A DNA stretch of 64,000 nucleotides from Rhodospirillaceae bacterium. GTDB lineage: Bacteria > Pseudomonadota > Alphaproteobacteria > Dongiales > Dongiaceae. The first letter of the stretch is position 1. Each line of letters opens with the position of its first letter. The position numbers were made by a program, and so were the translations under genes. The stretch lies in the NCBI GenBank assembly GCA_016712715.1, contig JADJQM010000002.1, positions 1,352,095 through 1,416,094 of the forward strand, read 5' to 3'. This document shows, one piece after another, positions 18,118 through 27,968 of the stretch. Below the pieces are notes generated by a model. That model was not told where the DNA came from. It saw nothing but the letters and a program-made list of their open reading frames with translations, and did not search any database.

Positions 18118-19235
18118 GCGGTAAGTTCGATCTCATCACCACCGACGGCAAGGCAAGGCGTGGGCGCATCCACACGGCCCATGGCGTGGTCAACACGCCG
18201 GCCTTCATGCCGGTCGGCACCGCCGGCACAGTGAAGGCCATGCTGCCGGAATCAGTGAAGGCGACGGGCGCCGAGATCGTGCTGGGCAATACCTATCACC
18301 TGATGCTGCGGCCGGGTGCCGAGCGCGTGGCAAGCTTCGGGGGCCTGCACAAATTCATGAACTGGCCGGGGCCGATCCTCACCGACAGCGGCGGCTTCCA
18401 GGCGATGAGCCTCTCGGATCTCCGCAAGATCAATGAGAACGGCGTCGAGTTCCGCTCGCATATCGACGGCTCCAAGCACATGCTGACACCGGAGCGCTCG
18501 ATCGAAATCCAGGACCTCCTCGATTCCAACATCACCATGGTGCTCGATGAATGCACTGCCTTCCCGGCCACGCCCGAGGAAGCGGCCAGTTCCATGCGTC
18601 GCTCGATGCGCTGGGCGGAACGCTGCCGCAAGGCCTTCCGCGACCGCGACGGCTATCTCCTCTTCGGCATCGTGCAAGGCGGCATCTATCCGCATCTGCG
18701 TGAGGAATCAGCGAAGGCTCTGACAGCCATTGGGTTCGATGGCTACGCCATCGGGGGCCTTGCCATCGGCGAAGGCCAGCAGCAGATGTTCTCCGTGCTT
18801 GACTACACACCGGACTTCCTGCCTGCCGAAAAGCCGCGCTATCTCATGGGCGTCGGCCGCCCCGGCGATCTGGTGGGGGCGGTTGCCCGCGGCATCGACA
18901 TGTTCGATTGCGTGATGCCGACCCGCTCGGGGCGCACCGGTCTCGCCCACACCCGCTACGGCGACCTCAACATGCGCAACGCGCGCCACGCGACCGACGA
19001 CCGGCCGATCGATCCCCTGTGCACATGCCCCGCCTGCACCTCCTATGTGCGCGGCTATATTCATCATCTGATGAAGACCAAGGAGATCCTGGGCGCAATG
19101 CTGCTCACCTGGCACAATCTCCATTACTATCAGGAACTGATGCAGGGCATGCGCAACGCCATCGAGCAAGGCAGCCTCACGGAATTCACCGCCGAGTTTG
19201 AACGGCAACAGCAGCTGGGCGACATCCCGGCTTGA
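18114..19235 (+). CDS. tgt: tRNA-guanine transglycosylase
   Basis: Tgt exchanges the wobble guanine of GUN-anticodon tRNAs for preQ1. The 373-residue protein shows [11 protein letters not shown], the catalytic Asp region in [13 protein letters not shown], the nucleophile Asp in [16 protein letters not shown] and the zinc-binding cysteines in [17 protein letters not shown]. It starts inside the last codons of queA (ATGA) and lies 12 bp before queF, supporting one queA-tgt-queF-queG transcript. Confidence 0.97.
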   Translation: MSGKFDLITTDGKARRGRIHTAHGVVNTPAFMPVGTAGTVKAMLPESVKATGAEIVLGNTYHLMLRPGAERVASFGGLHKFMNWPGPILTDSGGFQAMSLSDLRKINENGVEFRSHIDGSKHMLTPERSIEIQDLLDSNITMVLDECTAFPATPEEAASSMRRSMRWAERCRKAFRDRDGYLLFGIVQGGIYPHLREESAKALTAIGFDGYAIGGLAIGEGQQQMFSVLDYTPDFLPAEKPRYLMGVGRPGDLVGAVARGIDMFDCVMPTRSGRTGLAHTRYGDLNMRNARHATDDRPIDPLCTCPACTSYVRGYIHHLMKTKEILGAMLLTWHNLHYYQELMQGMRNAIEQGSLTEFTAEFERQQQLGDIPA

Positions 19236-19247
19236 AGGAATCGGATC

Positions 19248-19715
19248 ATGGCCAGGAAGCCAGCCTATAGCGACCTCACCCAACTCGGCGCCAAGGTCGA
19301 GACCGCGGCCTCGCCGGAAGCGGCGATCCTGGAACGCGTGCCAAATCCACATCCCGGCACGCTCTATGTGGCCCGCTACACGGCGCCGGAATTCACCTGC
19401 CTCTGCCCCGTGACCGGCCAGCCGGACTTCGCGCATCTCGTCATCGACTATGTGCCGGATAAATGGCTGGTCGAATCGAAATCGCTGAAGCTCTATCTGA
19501 CCTCCTTCCGCAACCATGGCGGCTTCCACGAAGGCACCACCATCGACATTGCCAAGCGCTTCATTGCGGTGGCCAAGCCCAAATGGCTGCGCATCGGCGG
19601 CTATTGGTATCCGCGCGGCGGCATCCCGATCGACGTCTTCTTCGAACATGGCAAGCGGCCCAAGGATCTGTTCCTGCCCGACCAGGCCGTCGCCCCCTAT
19701 CGCGGCCGCGGTTGA
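19248..19715 (+). CDS. queF: NADPH-dependent 7-cyano-7-deazaguanine reductase QueF
   Basis: QueF reduces the nitrile of preQ0 to the aminomethyl group of preQ1. The 155-residue protein is the short, unimodular type. The catalytic Cys is in [15 protein letters not shown], and the QueF signature [20 protein letters not shown] is present. With queA, tgt and queG it completes the route from preQ0 to queuosine-modified tRNA. The genes that make preQ0 (queC, queD, queE) are not in this window. Confidence 0.95.
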   Translation: MARKPAYSDLTQLGAKVETAASPEAAILERVPNPHPGTLYVARYTAPEFTCLCPVTGQPDFAHLVIDYVPDKWLVESKSLKLYLTSFRNHGGFHEGTTIDIAKRFIAVAKPKWLRIGGYWYPRGGIPIDVFFEHGKRPKDLFLPDQAVAPYRGRG

Positions 19716-19722
19716 CAGGGCG

Positions 19723-20853
19723 ATGAGTCCCACGGCGGAGGTGATCAAATCCGCCATCCGCCAGAAAGCCCTGGCGGTGGGCTTCGACGCGATCGGCTTT
19801 GCGCCGGCCGCCCTCTCTGCCGAAACACGCGCGCATCTTGCCGACTTTCTGCGCCAGGGCCGCCATGGTGACATGGGCTGGATGGTCGAGAAGGCGGACC
19901 GTCGCGGTGATCCGCAAACGCTGTGGCCGGATGCCCGGAGCGTCATCGTGCTTGGCCAGAATTACGGCCCCGACCTCGACCCCCTCGCCATCCTCGACCA
20001 GCCGGATCGCGGCGGCATCTCGGTCTATGCGCGCCACCGCGACTATCATGATGTGGTGAAGAAGCGCTTGAAGGAACTCGGCCGCTGGATCGCCGACACA
20101 TACAAGATCGAGATCAAGGTCTTCGTCGACACCGCCCCCGTGATGGAAAAGCCGCTTGCCGCACAGGCTGGAATCGGCTGGCAGGGCAAGCACACCAATC
20201 TCGTCTCGCGCGAGCTTGGTTCCTGGCTGTTTCTGGGGGAAATCTTCCTGGCGTTCGACCTGCCGCCGGATGCGCCGGAGGAAGATCATTGCGGCCAGTG
20301 CCGGCGCTGTCTCGACGTCTGCCCGACCAACGCCTTCCCGGCGCCCTACCAGCTGGATGCGCGGCGCTGCATCTCCTACCTCACCATCGAACATGCGGGG
20401 CCGATCCCGCGCGATCTCAGGCCGCTCATGGGCAACCGCATCTATGGTTGCGACGATTGCCTCAGCGTTTGCCCGTGGAACAAGTTCGCGCAGGCGACGC
20501 CGCACGCGCCCCTGGTCGCGCGCGACGATCTCACCGCGCCGTGCCTGGCCGATCTTGCCCGCCTCGACGATGCCGCCTTCCGCGCGCTCTTTTCCGGCTC
20601 GCCGGTGAAGCGCATCGGCCGCGACCGCTTCGTCCGCAATGTCCTCATCGCCATCGGCAATAGCGGTCGCAGGGAACTTTTGCCGGTGGTCGGGGGTTTA
20701 CTGTCCGACCCCGCCCCGCTCGTGCGGGGGGCGGCCGTCTGGGCACTTTCGCGTCTCGACGCCGATCTGTGGAAGGCGCGCGGGGCAGGGGCGCGGCGCG
20801 ATGAAGAAGATTCCGGTGTGCGCGCGGAATGGGCTCCGCCGGAGCCTGTTTGA
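19723..20853 (+). CDS. queG: Epoxyqueuosine reductase QueG
   Basis: QueG is the cobalamin- and Fe-S-dependent enzyme that reduces epoxyqueuosine to queuosine. The 376-residue product ([14 protein letters not shown] start) has the two four-cysteine clusters of bacterial ferredoxin type: [16 protein letters not shown] near residue 190 and [15 protein letters not shown] near residue 245. A HEAT-like C-terminal segment follows ([17 protein letters not shown]). It begins 7 bp after queF and ends the Q operon. The last 20 residues or so are charged and poorly conserved-looking. Confidence 0.94.
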   Translation: MSPTAEVIKSAIRQKALAVGFDAIGFAPAALSAETRAHLADFLRQGRHGDMGWMVEKADRRGDPQTLWPDARSVIVLGQNYGPDLDPLAILDQPDRGGISVYARHRDYHDVVKKRLKELGRWIADTYKIEIKVFVDTAPVMEKPLAAQAGIGWQGKHTNLVSRELGSWLFLGEIFLAFDLPPDAPEEDHCGQCRRCLDVCPTNAFPAPYQLDARRCISYLTIEHAGPIPRDLRPLMGNRIYGCDDCLSVCPWNKFAQATPHAPLVARDDLTAPCLADLARLDDAAFRALFSGSPVKRIGRDRFVRNVLIAIGNSGRRELLPVVGGLLSDPAPLVRGAAVWALSRLDADLWKARGAGARRDEEDSGVRAEWAPPEPV

Positions 20854-20955
20854 CAGATTTATAGGACTTCCAGTTTCCCTCTGATCCCTTTGTTGCGGCG
20901 CGAACATTCGATATCAGCCTTGCTGATAAAGCAGAGCTGGAATTGCTCTGGGTAA

Positions 20956-20985
20956 TTGACGCCGCAAAGATTCCTTACCTATTCT
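20956..20985 (+). promoter_or_regulatory. Candidate sigma70-type promoter for cfa
   Basis: TTGACG (20956) is followed, after an 18-bp spacer, by TATTCT (20980). The site is 60-90 bp before the cfa start in the only AT-rich stretch of a 192-bp gap. The gap also holds an imperfect inverted repeat, CTTTGTTGCGGCG and CGCCGCAAAG. Position and consensus are the only evidence. Confidence 0.4.
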
Positions 20986-21045
20986 TAACCAAGATGACAG
21001 TGTCGGGACCGGGATGGGCTGCCGACATGGAAAGGGAGGTGGGCG

Positions 21046-22294
21046 ATGTTTGCCAGTCTCTTGCGCGCCGGGATCAAGACCGGCCATATCGCGCTCATTG
21101 ATCATCGGGGCCGCCGCCAGGATTTCGGCAGCGGGGTCCCTTCCGTCACCTTGCGCCTCCATGACTCGGCGCTGAAATGGCAGCTTGGCCTCAATCCGTG
21201 GCTGAAGGTCGGCGAAGCCTATATGGACGGCACGCTCACCGTCGAGCAGGGCACGCTCTACGACTTCATCGACATCGCGATGAAGAACACCAGACTCATT
21301 GCTCGGCGCCAAGACGCAGAAACTGTTCGACGTGTTGAATTATGCGCTGCGCTGGCTGCATCAGCATAATCCGATCGGCACGGCGCAACAGCATGTGGCG
21401 CATCACTACGATCTCAGCCGCAAGCTGTTCGAACAGTTCCTCGACGAGAGCATGCAGTATTCCTGCGCCTATTTCCTCCATCCGGAGGCGACGCTCGCCG
21501 AGGCCCAGCAGGCCAAGATGCGCCACATCGCCTCGAAGCTGCTGCTGCAGCCGGGCCAGCGCCTGCTCGATATCGGCTGCGGCTGGGGTGGCCTTGGCAT
21601 CTATCTCGCCAAGACGGCCGGCGTGAAGGTCACCGGTGTGACGCTTTCCAAGGAGCAGCACGAAATTGCCGTGGCGCGGGTGAAAGCCGCCGGGCTCGAA
21701 GGTGAGGTCGAGTTCAAGTTGCAGGACTACCGGCTGGAACCAGGCCGCTTCGACCGTATCGTCTCGGTCGGCATGTTCGAGCATGTCGGCCTGAAGCATT
21801 TCCCGGAATTCTTTGCCAAGGTCGAGGAATTGCTGGTGCCGGGTGGCGTTGCCTTGCTGCACGCGATCGGCCGGCGTGACGGTCCTGGCCACACCAATCC
21901 GTGGCTGCGCAAATACATCTTCCCCGGCGGCTATTCGCCGGCCTTGTCCGAAGTGCTGCCGGTGGTCGAGAAGACCGGATTGTGGGTCACCGATATCGAG
22001 ATCCTGCGCCTCCATTACGCCGAGACGATCCGCCATTGGCGCGCCAATTTCGCCCACAACCGCGATGCTATCTCAAAGCTCTATGACGAGCGCTTCTGCC
22101 GCATGTGGGAGTTTTATCTGGTCGGCAGCGAGTTATCCTTCCGCCACGACATCAACATGGTGTTCCAGATGCAGCTTGCCCGCGGCATCAACGCGGTACC
22201 GATGACCCGCGACTACATGTTCGACTGGGAACGCGCGGAAGCCGCCCGGCCCAAGGCGCAGATCATCTGGGATAACGGCCAGGCGGCGGAATAG
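21046..22294 (+). pseudogene. cfa: Cyclopropane-fatty-acyl-phospholipid synthase, frameshifted
   Basis: The enzyme methylenates unsaturated acyl chains of membrane phospholipids using SAM. The first frame supplies the N-terminal domain (LGLNPWLKVGEAYMDGTLT) up to AMKNTRLI. The next frame supplies GAKTQKLFDVLNYALRW, HHYDLSRKLFEQFLD and the SAM motif LLDIGCGWGGLGIYLAK, plus later family motifs. The switch is at about 21299-21303 and needs removal of one base. The repaired protein would be 415 residues, normal for the family. GGGAGGTGGGCG precedes the ATG. The gene follows the Q operon but has its own candidate promoter. Confidence 0.88.
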
Positions 22295-22329
22295 GGACCG
22301 CCGGGCAGGCGCATTGCTGCGTCGGGACT

Positions 22330-23631
22330 TCAGCCCGGGCCGTGCTGGCCCGGCCGCAGCACGCAATCCTCGGGCAGGTCGATGGTGATGGTCGTGCCCA
22401 GGCCAAGCTCGCTCGTGACCTCGAGCGCGCCATTATGGCCTTTCACCAACTGCCGGCTGATATAGAGACCAAGTCCGGTGCCGCCATATTTCCGGCTATA
22501 GGCAGCCTCGCCCGACCGGAAGGGCTGACCCAGATCGGTGAGGATCTCCGGCGGTATGCCGGGGCCGGTATCGATCACGCGCAGGCGCAGGCCTGGGGGC
22601 ACGCAATCCACGCTGATGGTGATGGTGCCGCTCTGGGGCGTGAACTTCGCCGCATTGCCGACGATGTTGAGGATGACCTGCCGGAACGAGCGGATGTCGA
22701 CCAGCAGGTCGGCGCAGTTCCCGGGCAGCTTGATGCTGATCGGCGGTGCCTCGGGAAAGGCGTGGCGCACCAGATCGACCTGCTCGGCGAGATTTTCGCC
22801 CAGATTGAAGCGCTGGCGGTTGAGCTTCGCCGTGCCGGATTCGATGCGCCCGACATCCAGGAGATCGTTGATGAGGTCGAGCAGCTGCCGGCCGCTGCGG
22901 TGAATGTCATGGGCATATTCAAGAGTCTTCTCAGGCCCCACCAATTGCCGCTCGATGGCTTCCGAAAACCCCAGGATGGCGTTCAAGGGCGTGCGCAGCT
23001 CGTGGCTCATATTGGCCAGGAACTCCGATTTTGCGCGGCTCGCCGCTTCGGCCTTTTCCTTCTCCGCGATGAGCGCCTCGTCGAGCTGCTTCCTCTGGAT
23101 GGCGACCGCCGCGGAGGCCGCGAGGCGCCAGGCAACGTCGAGTTCGCGCTGGTTCGGCCGATAGGGTGTGCGGTGATACGTGGCAAAGGTGCCGAGCACG
23201 GTGCCGCCCTTCGACTTCAGCGGGATCGACCAGCAGGCGCGCAGGCCATGGGCCGCCGCCAGGGCCTTGTAGTCAGCCCAGAGCGGGTCGGTCTCGATAT
23301 CCTCGACGATCACCATCTCATTGCGATAGGCCGCGGTGCCGCAGGAACCGACCGCCGGGCCGATGGGCGCACCGTCGATGGCGGCGGAATAGGCTTTCGG
23401 CAGCGAAGGGGCGGCCCCATGCAGCAGATGCTTGCCGTCTGGCGACAGCAGCAGGACCGAGCACAAGGCGCCTGAGAGCACGCTTTCCAGTGTGCGGCAG
23501 GCAAGCTCAAGGATATCGCCCAAAGGACGACTTTCGACGATCGCGCGCAGGATCTGCTGCTCGGCATCCTTGAGCGCATCTTCCTGTCTGCGCTGCGCCA
23601 TCAGCTCAATCAGCTCGGTGCTCGACGCCAT
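22330..23631 (-). CDS. GAF-domain sensor histidine kinase (soluble)
   Basis: There are no membrane spans. From the ATG at 23631 (MASSTELIELMAQ) the protein has 433 residues. It carries a GAF domain (about 25-180, including SCGTAAYRNEMVIVEDIETD), a coiled segment, a HisKA domain with the phosphoacceptor His in FLANMSHELRTPLNAILGF, and a HATPase domain with NIVGNAAKF, DTGPGIP and GGTGLGLYIS. Alternative starts lie upstream, including GTG 23742. No cognate regulator is adjacent, so it may feed a distant or hybrid pathway. The ligand of the GAF domain is unknown. Confidence 0.85.
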   Translation of the reverse strand: MASSTELIELMAQRRQEDALKDAEQQILRAIVESRPLGDILELACRTLESVLSGALCSVLLLSPDGKHLLHGAAPSLPKAYSAAIDGAPIGPAVGSCGTAAYRNEMVIVEDIETDPLWADYKALAAAHGLRACWSIPLKSKGGTVLGTFATYHRTPYRPNQRELDVAWRLAASAAVAIQRKQLDEALIAEKEKAEAASRAKSEFLANMSHELRTPLNAILGFSEAIERQLVGPEKTLEYAHDIHRSGRQLLDLINDLLDVGRIESGTAKLNRQRFNLGENLAEQVDLVRHAFPEAPPISIKLPGNCADLLVDIRSFRQVILNIVGNAAKFTPQSGTITISVDCVPPGLRLRVIDTGPGIPPEILTDLGQPFRSGEAAYSRKYGGTGLGLYISRQLVKGHNGALEVTSELGLGTTITIDLPEDCVLRPGQHGPG

Positions 23632-23911
23632 GTCCCTGCCGCCCCAATTGCGTCCACTTCCAGCACGCTCGATAAGAAAAGGCGCGCTGCCTGGACGGTT
23701 TTTGCTTTTTGATAGCATCGAGGCGACGGGATGGGTGATCACCCGTCCCGGCGCCGTCCTGCCATTCTCTGGTTTCCGTCCTGACTAAAGCATGTGGCTG
23801 CGATCAACAAGTGCGGTTCATGGTGAATAAATCGTAAATTACGCGTGAAACGCGTTAACAATTATGACCCGCGCCTGTGATCCACGCCGACGACCCGTGC
23901 CTGGCGCGGAC

Positions 23912-25267
23912 TCAGATCGGCAGCAGGACCCGCGCGGTCAGCCCGACCACTTTGCCGTCGCTGTTTGTACGGTTGTACAATTCCACGTCGCCGCCTTGCG
24001 CCAGGATCGCATTGCGGGCGATGGCGAGGCCCAGCCCGCTGCCACCGGACATCCGGTTGCGTGATGGCTCAAGGCGGTAGAAGGGCCGGAATACCCGCTC
24101 CATCTCGTCCTGCGGAATGCCGGGGCCGCGATCGTCGATGCGGATCTCGAAGCGCGGCGCGCCCCTTTCATCCTGGCCACGTGAAAGGGTCACCACCGCC
24201 TCGCCGCCATAATTGACGGCATTGTCGATGAGGTTGGCGATGGCGCGCTTCAGCGCCAGGGGCTGTACTGCGATCTCCCACGGCCCCTGGCCGGCGATGC
24301 CAAGGCGCATGGCCGGCTGATGCTCGCCGGCCTCCTTCACCAGGGCGCGCAGATCAATCTGCTGCCGGGGCTCCGGATTGCCCTCCTCGCGGGCGAAAGC
24401 GAGGGTGGAACCGATCATCGCCTCCATCTCGTCGAGATCCTTGATCAGCTTCTGCCGGGTCTCGACATCCTCCATCAGCTCGGCGCGCAGGCGCAGGCGC
24501 GTGATGGGCGTTTTGAGATCATGCGAGATGGCGGCGATCATCTGCAGCCGGTCTTCGATCAGGCGGCCGATGCGCGCCTGCATCCGGTTGAAGGCGCTGG
24601 CGGCGCGCCGCACCTCACCGACGCCGGTCTCGGGCAAGGGCTGCGCCGTGCCGGAACGACCCAGCGCCTCGGCGGCCCGCGTCAACCGTTCCAGCGGGCG
24701 CATCAGGCGCAGCAGCGCATAAAGACAGAGGCCCAGCACTGCGACGACCGATCCCAATGTGAGGCCGAGAAGTTGCGGCGAGGCCCAGGGCAGGCTCGCC
24801 ACCATGCGGAACTCGAAATTGAGCCAGGTGCCGTCGACAAGGCCGATAGCAACGCGCACCGGTACCAGATCCGCCGCCCGTTCCTTGCCGCTGGGTTCGG
24901 CACTCCCCACCCTGATCTCCCGCCAGGCGGCACCTTGCAGGCGTTCGGCGAGGGCCGCTGCCAGCGGTGCCAGTTCGCGCGCGGTGGCGGCATCGGCGAC
25001 CAGCGGCCGGTCGGAAACGCCGGCATTGAGCGAGGGGCCGCTCATGGCATCCGCCACCCCCCGGCGCAGCACCGGGGCGGTATGATCGAGGAATACGGCA
25101 AGGGCCGCGATCCGTTCCGCCGCGCGCTGGTCCTCGAGATGCAGCAGCACCTCGTTGCGGTTGAGGTTGTGGAGCAGGACGGTGACGGCCTGGCTCGCCA
25201 GGACACCCGTGACCAGGATCAGCAGCAGCCAGGCAAGAATGCTGTCGGGGAAGAAGCGGCGCTTCAT
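23912..25267 (-). CDS. Membrane sensor histidine kinase, partner of the adjacent OmpR-type regulator
   Basis: This 451-residue kinase has a transmembrane segment at about 11-31, a periplasmic domain of about 130 residues, a second span at about 165-190 and a HAMP linker. HisKA follows, with the phosphoacceptor in MIAAISHDLKTPITRLRLR, and then HATPase (NLIDNAVNYGG, DDRGPGIP, GGSGLGLAIA). Its ATG overlaps the regulator stop (ATGA), so the two are translationally coupled. The regulator is divergent from a DegP-like protease across a CpxR-like box. The arrangement suggests an envelope-stress pathway analogous to CpxRA, although orthology is not claimed. Confidence 0.88.
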   Translation of the reverse strand: MKRRFFPDSILAWLLLILVTGVLASQAVTVLLHNLNRNEVLLHLEDQRAAERIAALAVFLDHTAPVLRRGVADAMSGPSLNAGVSDRPLVADAATARELAPLAAALAERLQGAAWREIRVGSAEPSGKERAADLVPVRVAIGLVDGTWLNFEFRMVASLPWASPQLLGLTLGSVVAVLGLCLYALLRLMRPLERLTRAAEALGRSGTAQPLPETGVGEVRRAASAFNRMQARIGRLIEDRLQMIAAISHDLKTPITRLRLRAELMEDVETRQKLIKDLDEMEAMIGSTLAFAREEGNPEPRQQIDLRALVKEAGEHQPAMRLGIAGQGPWEIAVQPLALKRAIANLIDNAVNYGGEAVVTLSRGQDERGAPRFEIRIDDRGPGIPQDEMERVFRPFYRLEPSRNRMSGGSGLGLAIARNAILAQGGDVELYNRTNSDGKVVGLTARVLLPI

Positions 25268-26007
25268 GCGGACTCGGTTTCCCGCGTCACCTTGGCTGCG
25301 AACATGTAGCCGCCGCCGCGCACGGTGGTGATGAATTTGGGCTGCGCCGGATCAGGCTCGATCTTGCTCCGCAGGCGCCCGATCTGCACGTCGATGCTGC
25401 GGTCGAAGGGCTGCGCCATGCGCCCCTTGGTCAGATCGAGCAACTGGTCGCGGGAGAGCACGCGCTGCGGCCGTTCCGCCAGCGCCACCAGCAAGTCGAA
25501 CTCCCCGGTCGACAACTCCACCTCGCCCAGCGGTCCCTGAACGCGCCGGCTGGAGAGATCGATGCGGTAGGCGTCGAACGCCAGTACCTGGCTCGCTGCC
25601 TCGGCGGCGCCCGCCTCCAGCCCGCCCCGGCGCAGCACGGCGCGGATGCGCGCCAGCAATTCGCGCGGGCTGAAAGGCTTCGCCAGATAATCGTCGGCCC
25701 CCATCTCCAGGCCGATGATGCGATCGGTTTCCTCGGCCGCCGCCGTCAGCATGATGATCGGCAGGCGGGCAAGCTGGCTGTTTTTCTCGGCGCGAAGCTG
25801 GGCGCAAAGCTGCAGCCCGGTCTCGCTCGGCATCATGACGTCGAGCACGATCAGATCGACCCTGGCATCGCCCAACTGGCGGCGCATGTCTCGGCCGTCC
25901 GCGGCCGTTGAGCAGCGCAGGCCGTGCTTTTCCAGGAAGCGCTGCAGCAGGTCACGGATCTCGCGATCATCGTCGACAATCAGGATATGCGGTGTCTTTT
26001 CGCTCAT
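25264..26007 (-). CDS. OmpR/PhoB-family response regulator
   Basis: The 247-residue protein starts at 26007 (MSEKTPHILIVDDDREIRDL). The receiver domain shows the acidic pair DDD, the phospho-Asp in LIVLDVMMPSETGL and the conserved Lys in GADDYLAKPFSPREL. A winged-helix DNA-binding domain follows (about 140-240; ELSTGEFDLLVALAERP, RSIDVQIGRLRSKIE, FITTVRGGGYMF). It is the first gene of the pair and overlaps the kinase start by 4 bp. A direct repeat GTAAC-N5-GTAAC lies 47-61 bp upstream of its start, suggesting control of itself and of the divergent degP-like gene. Confidence 0.92.
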   Translation of the reverse strand: MSEKTPHILIVDDDREIRDLLQRFLEKHGLRCSTAADGRDMRRQLGDARVDLIVLDVMMPSETGLQLCAQLRAEKNSQLARLPIIMLTAAAEETDRIIGLEMGADDYLAKPFSPRELLARIRAVLRRGGLEAGAAEAASQVLAFDAYRIDLSSRRVQGPLGEVELSTGEFDLLVALAERPQRVLSRDQLLDLTKGRMAQPFDRSIDVQIGRLRSKIEPDPAQPKFITTVRGGGYMFAAKVTRETESA

Positions 26008-26053
26008 GAACCCAGTGATATCCGGCAGGGCGGACCCGCCGCCAGCCAATTTG

Positions 26054-26068
26054 GTAACGTTCTGTAAC
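26054..26068. promoter_or_regulatory. CpxR-like direct-repeat box
   Basis: GTAAC-GTTCT-GTAAC is a direct repeat with 10-bp spacing, matching the layout of the CpxR box (GTAAA-N5-GTAAA). It lies in the 201-bp region between the response regulator and the divergent DegP-like protease. In enterobacteria CpxR controls cpxRA and degP through such boxes. The functional claim here is inferred. Confidence 0.55.
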
Positions 26069-26208
26069 AACGCGGGCCCCGGTCGCAATCCGTTGCCAAA
26101 TAGCATGTGGCCGGACATGGCGCTGTGACAGGCCTGGAACAATATCCCTTCCCAGGACGGCGCCTCACGACCACGGAAGCCCGGGGCGCCGGCAAAATGG
26201 AGAGATAG

Positions 26209-27738
26209 ATGACCGCACCCGTTTCTGCAAACACAGTTCCAACCCCCGAGGCCCGGCGCAGTCGCCTGTTCGTGACCGTGGGGCGCGCCGCCTTGTTCAT
26301 GGGGGCGCTCGCCTTCGTGCCGCCGGCGCTCAGCCTCGCCCATGTCGCCGAGGCACAGGCTGATCAGACGGCCGTTGAGCAGGCCAGGCCCGCAAGCTTC
26401 GCCGATCTGGCCGCCAAGGTGTCGCCGGCGGTGGTCAACATCTCGTCCGCGCGCAAGGTCGCCGACCAGGACAGGCCGCAATTGCCGCAATTTCCCAAGG
26501 GCTCGCCTTTCGAGGAATTCTTCAAGCAGTTCGAGCAACAACAGGGCGGCGGCCATCAGCCGATGCGGAAAGCCATGTCGCTGGGTTCCGGCTTCGTCAT
26601 CGACCCCAGCGGCTATGTCGTCACCAACAATCATGTGGTCGAGGAGTCGACCGACATCACCGTGACCTTGGCCGACGGTACCGAATATCCGGCCAAGCTC
26701 ATCGGTACCGATCCCAAGACCGATCTTGCCTTGCTCAAGGTCGAACCGAAGACGCCGCTGCCCTTCGTCCCCTGGGGCGATTCCGACAAGGCGCGCGTCG
26801 GCGACTGGGTGATGGCGGTCGGCAATCCGTTCGGCCTCGGCGGCTCGGTCACCACCGGCATCGTATCGGCCAGAAGCCGCGACATCCATGAAGGCCCGTT
26901 CGACGATTTCCTGCAGATCGACGCCGCCATCAACCAGGGCAATTCCGGCGGCCCGACCTTCGACATGAACGGCCATGTGGTCGGCATCAACACGGCGATC
27001 TTCTCGCCCTCCGGTGGTTCGGTCGGCATCGGTTTCGCCATTCCCAGCAATCTGGCGAAGACCGTGGTCGCTGAATTGCGCGAGAAGGGCTCGATCGAAC
27101 GCGGCTGGCTCGGCGTCGAGATCCAGCAGGTGACGCCGGATCTGGCCAAGGGTGTCGGCCTTGATGAACCCAAGGGCGCCATCATCGCCAACATCGATCC
27201 GGACTCGCCCGCGGGCAAGGCCGACCTCAAACCCGGCGACGTGGTGCTTGCCTTCAACGGCACCAAGGTCTTGGAGATGCGCGACCTGCCGCGTCTGGTG
27301 GCCAGCGCCGATCCCGACTCGACGGCCACCCTCGACATCCTGCGCGATGGCCGCGAGAAGGAAATCAGCGTCAAGATCGGCAAACTTAAGAACGAGGCCG
27401 TCGCCAGCAACGACGCCCAGTCAGGCGACGGGTCGGAAAGCGCCATCCTCGGCGCCCGCCTCGCGGCCCTCACCCCGGAATCGCGCCAGACCCTTGGCCT
27501 TGATGCCGATGCGAAAGGCGTCGTCATCGTCGACCTAGCGGATGACTCACCGCTGGTCGATCAGGGCCTGAAGGTGGGCGACGTGATCGAGCGCGTCGGC
27601 AATGCCGAGGTGAGCGACCCCGCCGAAATCACGCGCCTTGCCGAAGCGGCGCAGAAAAGCGACCGGCCGATCCTCGTCATGCTGGTCAACCGCGACGGCC
27701 GCGACCAGTTCATCGCCGTCAATCTTAAGCAAGCTTGA
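26209..27738 (+). CDS. degP: DegP/HtrA-like periplasmic serine protease (Do family)
   Basis: HtrA proteases degrade or refold damaged envelope proteins. The 509-residue product has an N-terminal signal sequence with a long n-region (hydrophobic core AALFMGALAFVPPALS, cleavage near AEAQA). The trypsin-like domain carries the triad His in TNNHVVEE, Asp in TDLALLKVE and Ser in QGNSGGPTF. Two PDZ domains follow (about 285-380 and 415-505), including GWLGVEIQQV. It is divergent from an OmpR-type regulator and its kinase, with a CpxR-like box between them. The degQ/mucD naming alternatives cannot be separated by sequence alone. Confidence 0.93.
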   Translation: MTAPVSANTVPTPEARRSRLFVTVGRAALFMGALAFVPPALSLAHVAEAQADQTAVEQARPASFADLAAKVSPAVVNISSARKVADQDRPQLPQFPKGSPFEEFFKQFEQQQGGGHQPMRKAMSLGSGFVIDPSGYVVTNNHVVEESTDITVTLADGTEYPAKLIGTDPKTDLALLKVEPKTPLPFVPWGDSDKARVGDWVMAVGNPFGLGGSVTTGIVSARSRDIHEGPFDDFLQIDAAINQGNSGGPTFDMNGHVVGINTAIFSPSGGSVGIGFAIPSNLAKTVVAELREKGSIERGWLGVEIQQVTPDLAKGVGLDEPKGAIIANIDPDSPAGKADLKPGDVVLAFNGTKVLEMRDLPRLVASADPDSTATLDILRDGREKEISVKIGKLKNEAVASNDAQSGDGSESAILGARLAALTPESRQTLGLDADAKGVVIVDLADDSPLVDQGLKVGDVIERVGNAEVSDPAEITRLAEAAQKSDRPILVMLVNRDGRDQFIAVNLKQA

Positions 27739-27757
27739 TGCGCTAAAGACCAGACAA

Positions 27758-27818
27758 GGCCGGGCGTCGTCACCGCCCCTGTCCCCGCGGGAGCAACCTC
27801 CCGCAGCGGCGCCCGGTC
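27758..27818 (+). other. Nested hairpin region downstream of the DegP-like gene
   Basis: An inner perfect hairpin (GCGGGAG, loop CAAC, CTCCCGC at 27787-27804) sits inside an outer pairing of GGCCGGGCG with CGCCCGGT. No T-tract follows, so it is a weak candidate terminator or the folded end of an RNA. The rest of the gap to the next gene shows no ORF of its own. Confidence 0.4.
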
Positions 27819-27968
27819 AGGCCGAATTCGAACCCCATCCCCCTCGGATTCGGCCACCCCCTTTCCTCCCTGTCGCCAACTCTCCCGGGCTGCTACATGC
27901 TGTAGCAGCCTGTTTTCCTGGGTCCCGTGCTAGGTTGCAGAGGTTGGAATGTGGCGCGAGAGGGATGC

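Noticed and set aside
20887..20970. Small RNA in the queG-cfa gap based on CTTTGTTGCGGCG/CGCCGCAAAG
   Set aside because: The pairing is imperfect with a bulge and a long loop; there is no terminator-like end, so it is noted only under the cfa promoter.
26008..26976. N-terminal extension of the response-regulator frame across the degP region
   Set aside because: It is antisense to degP and the promoter region; the receiver domain begins cleanly at 26007.
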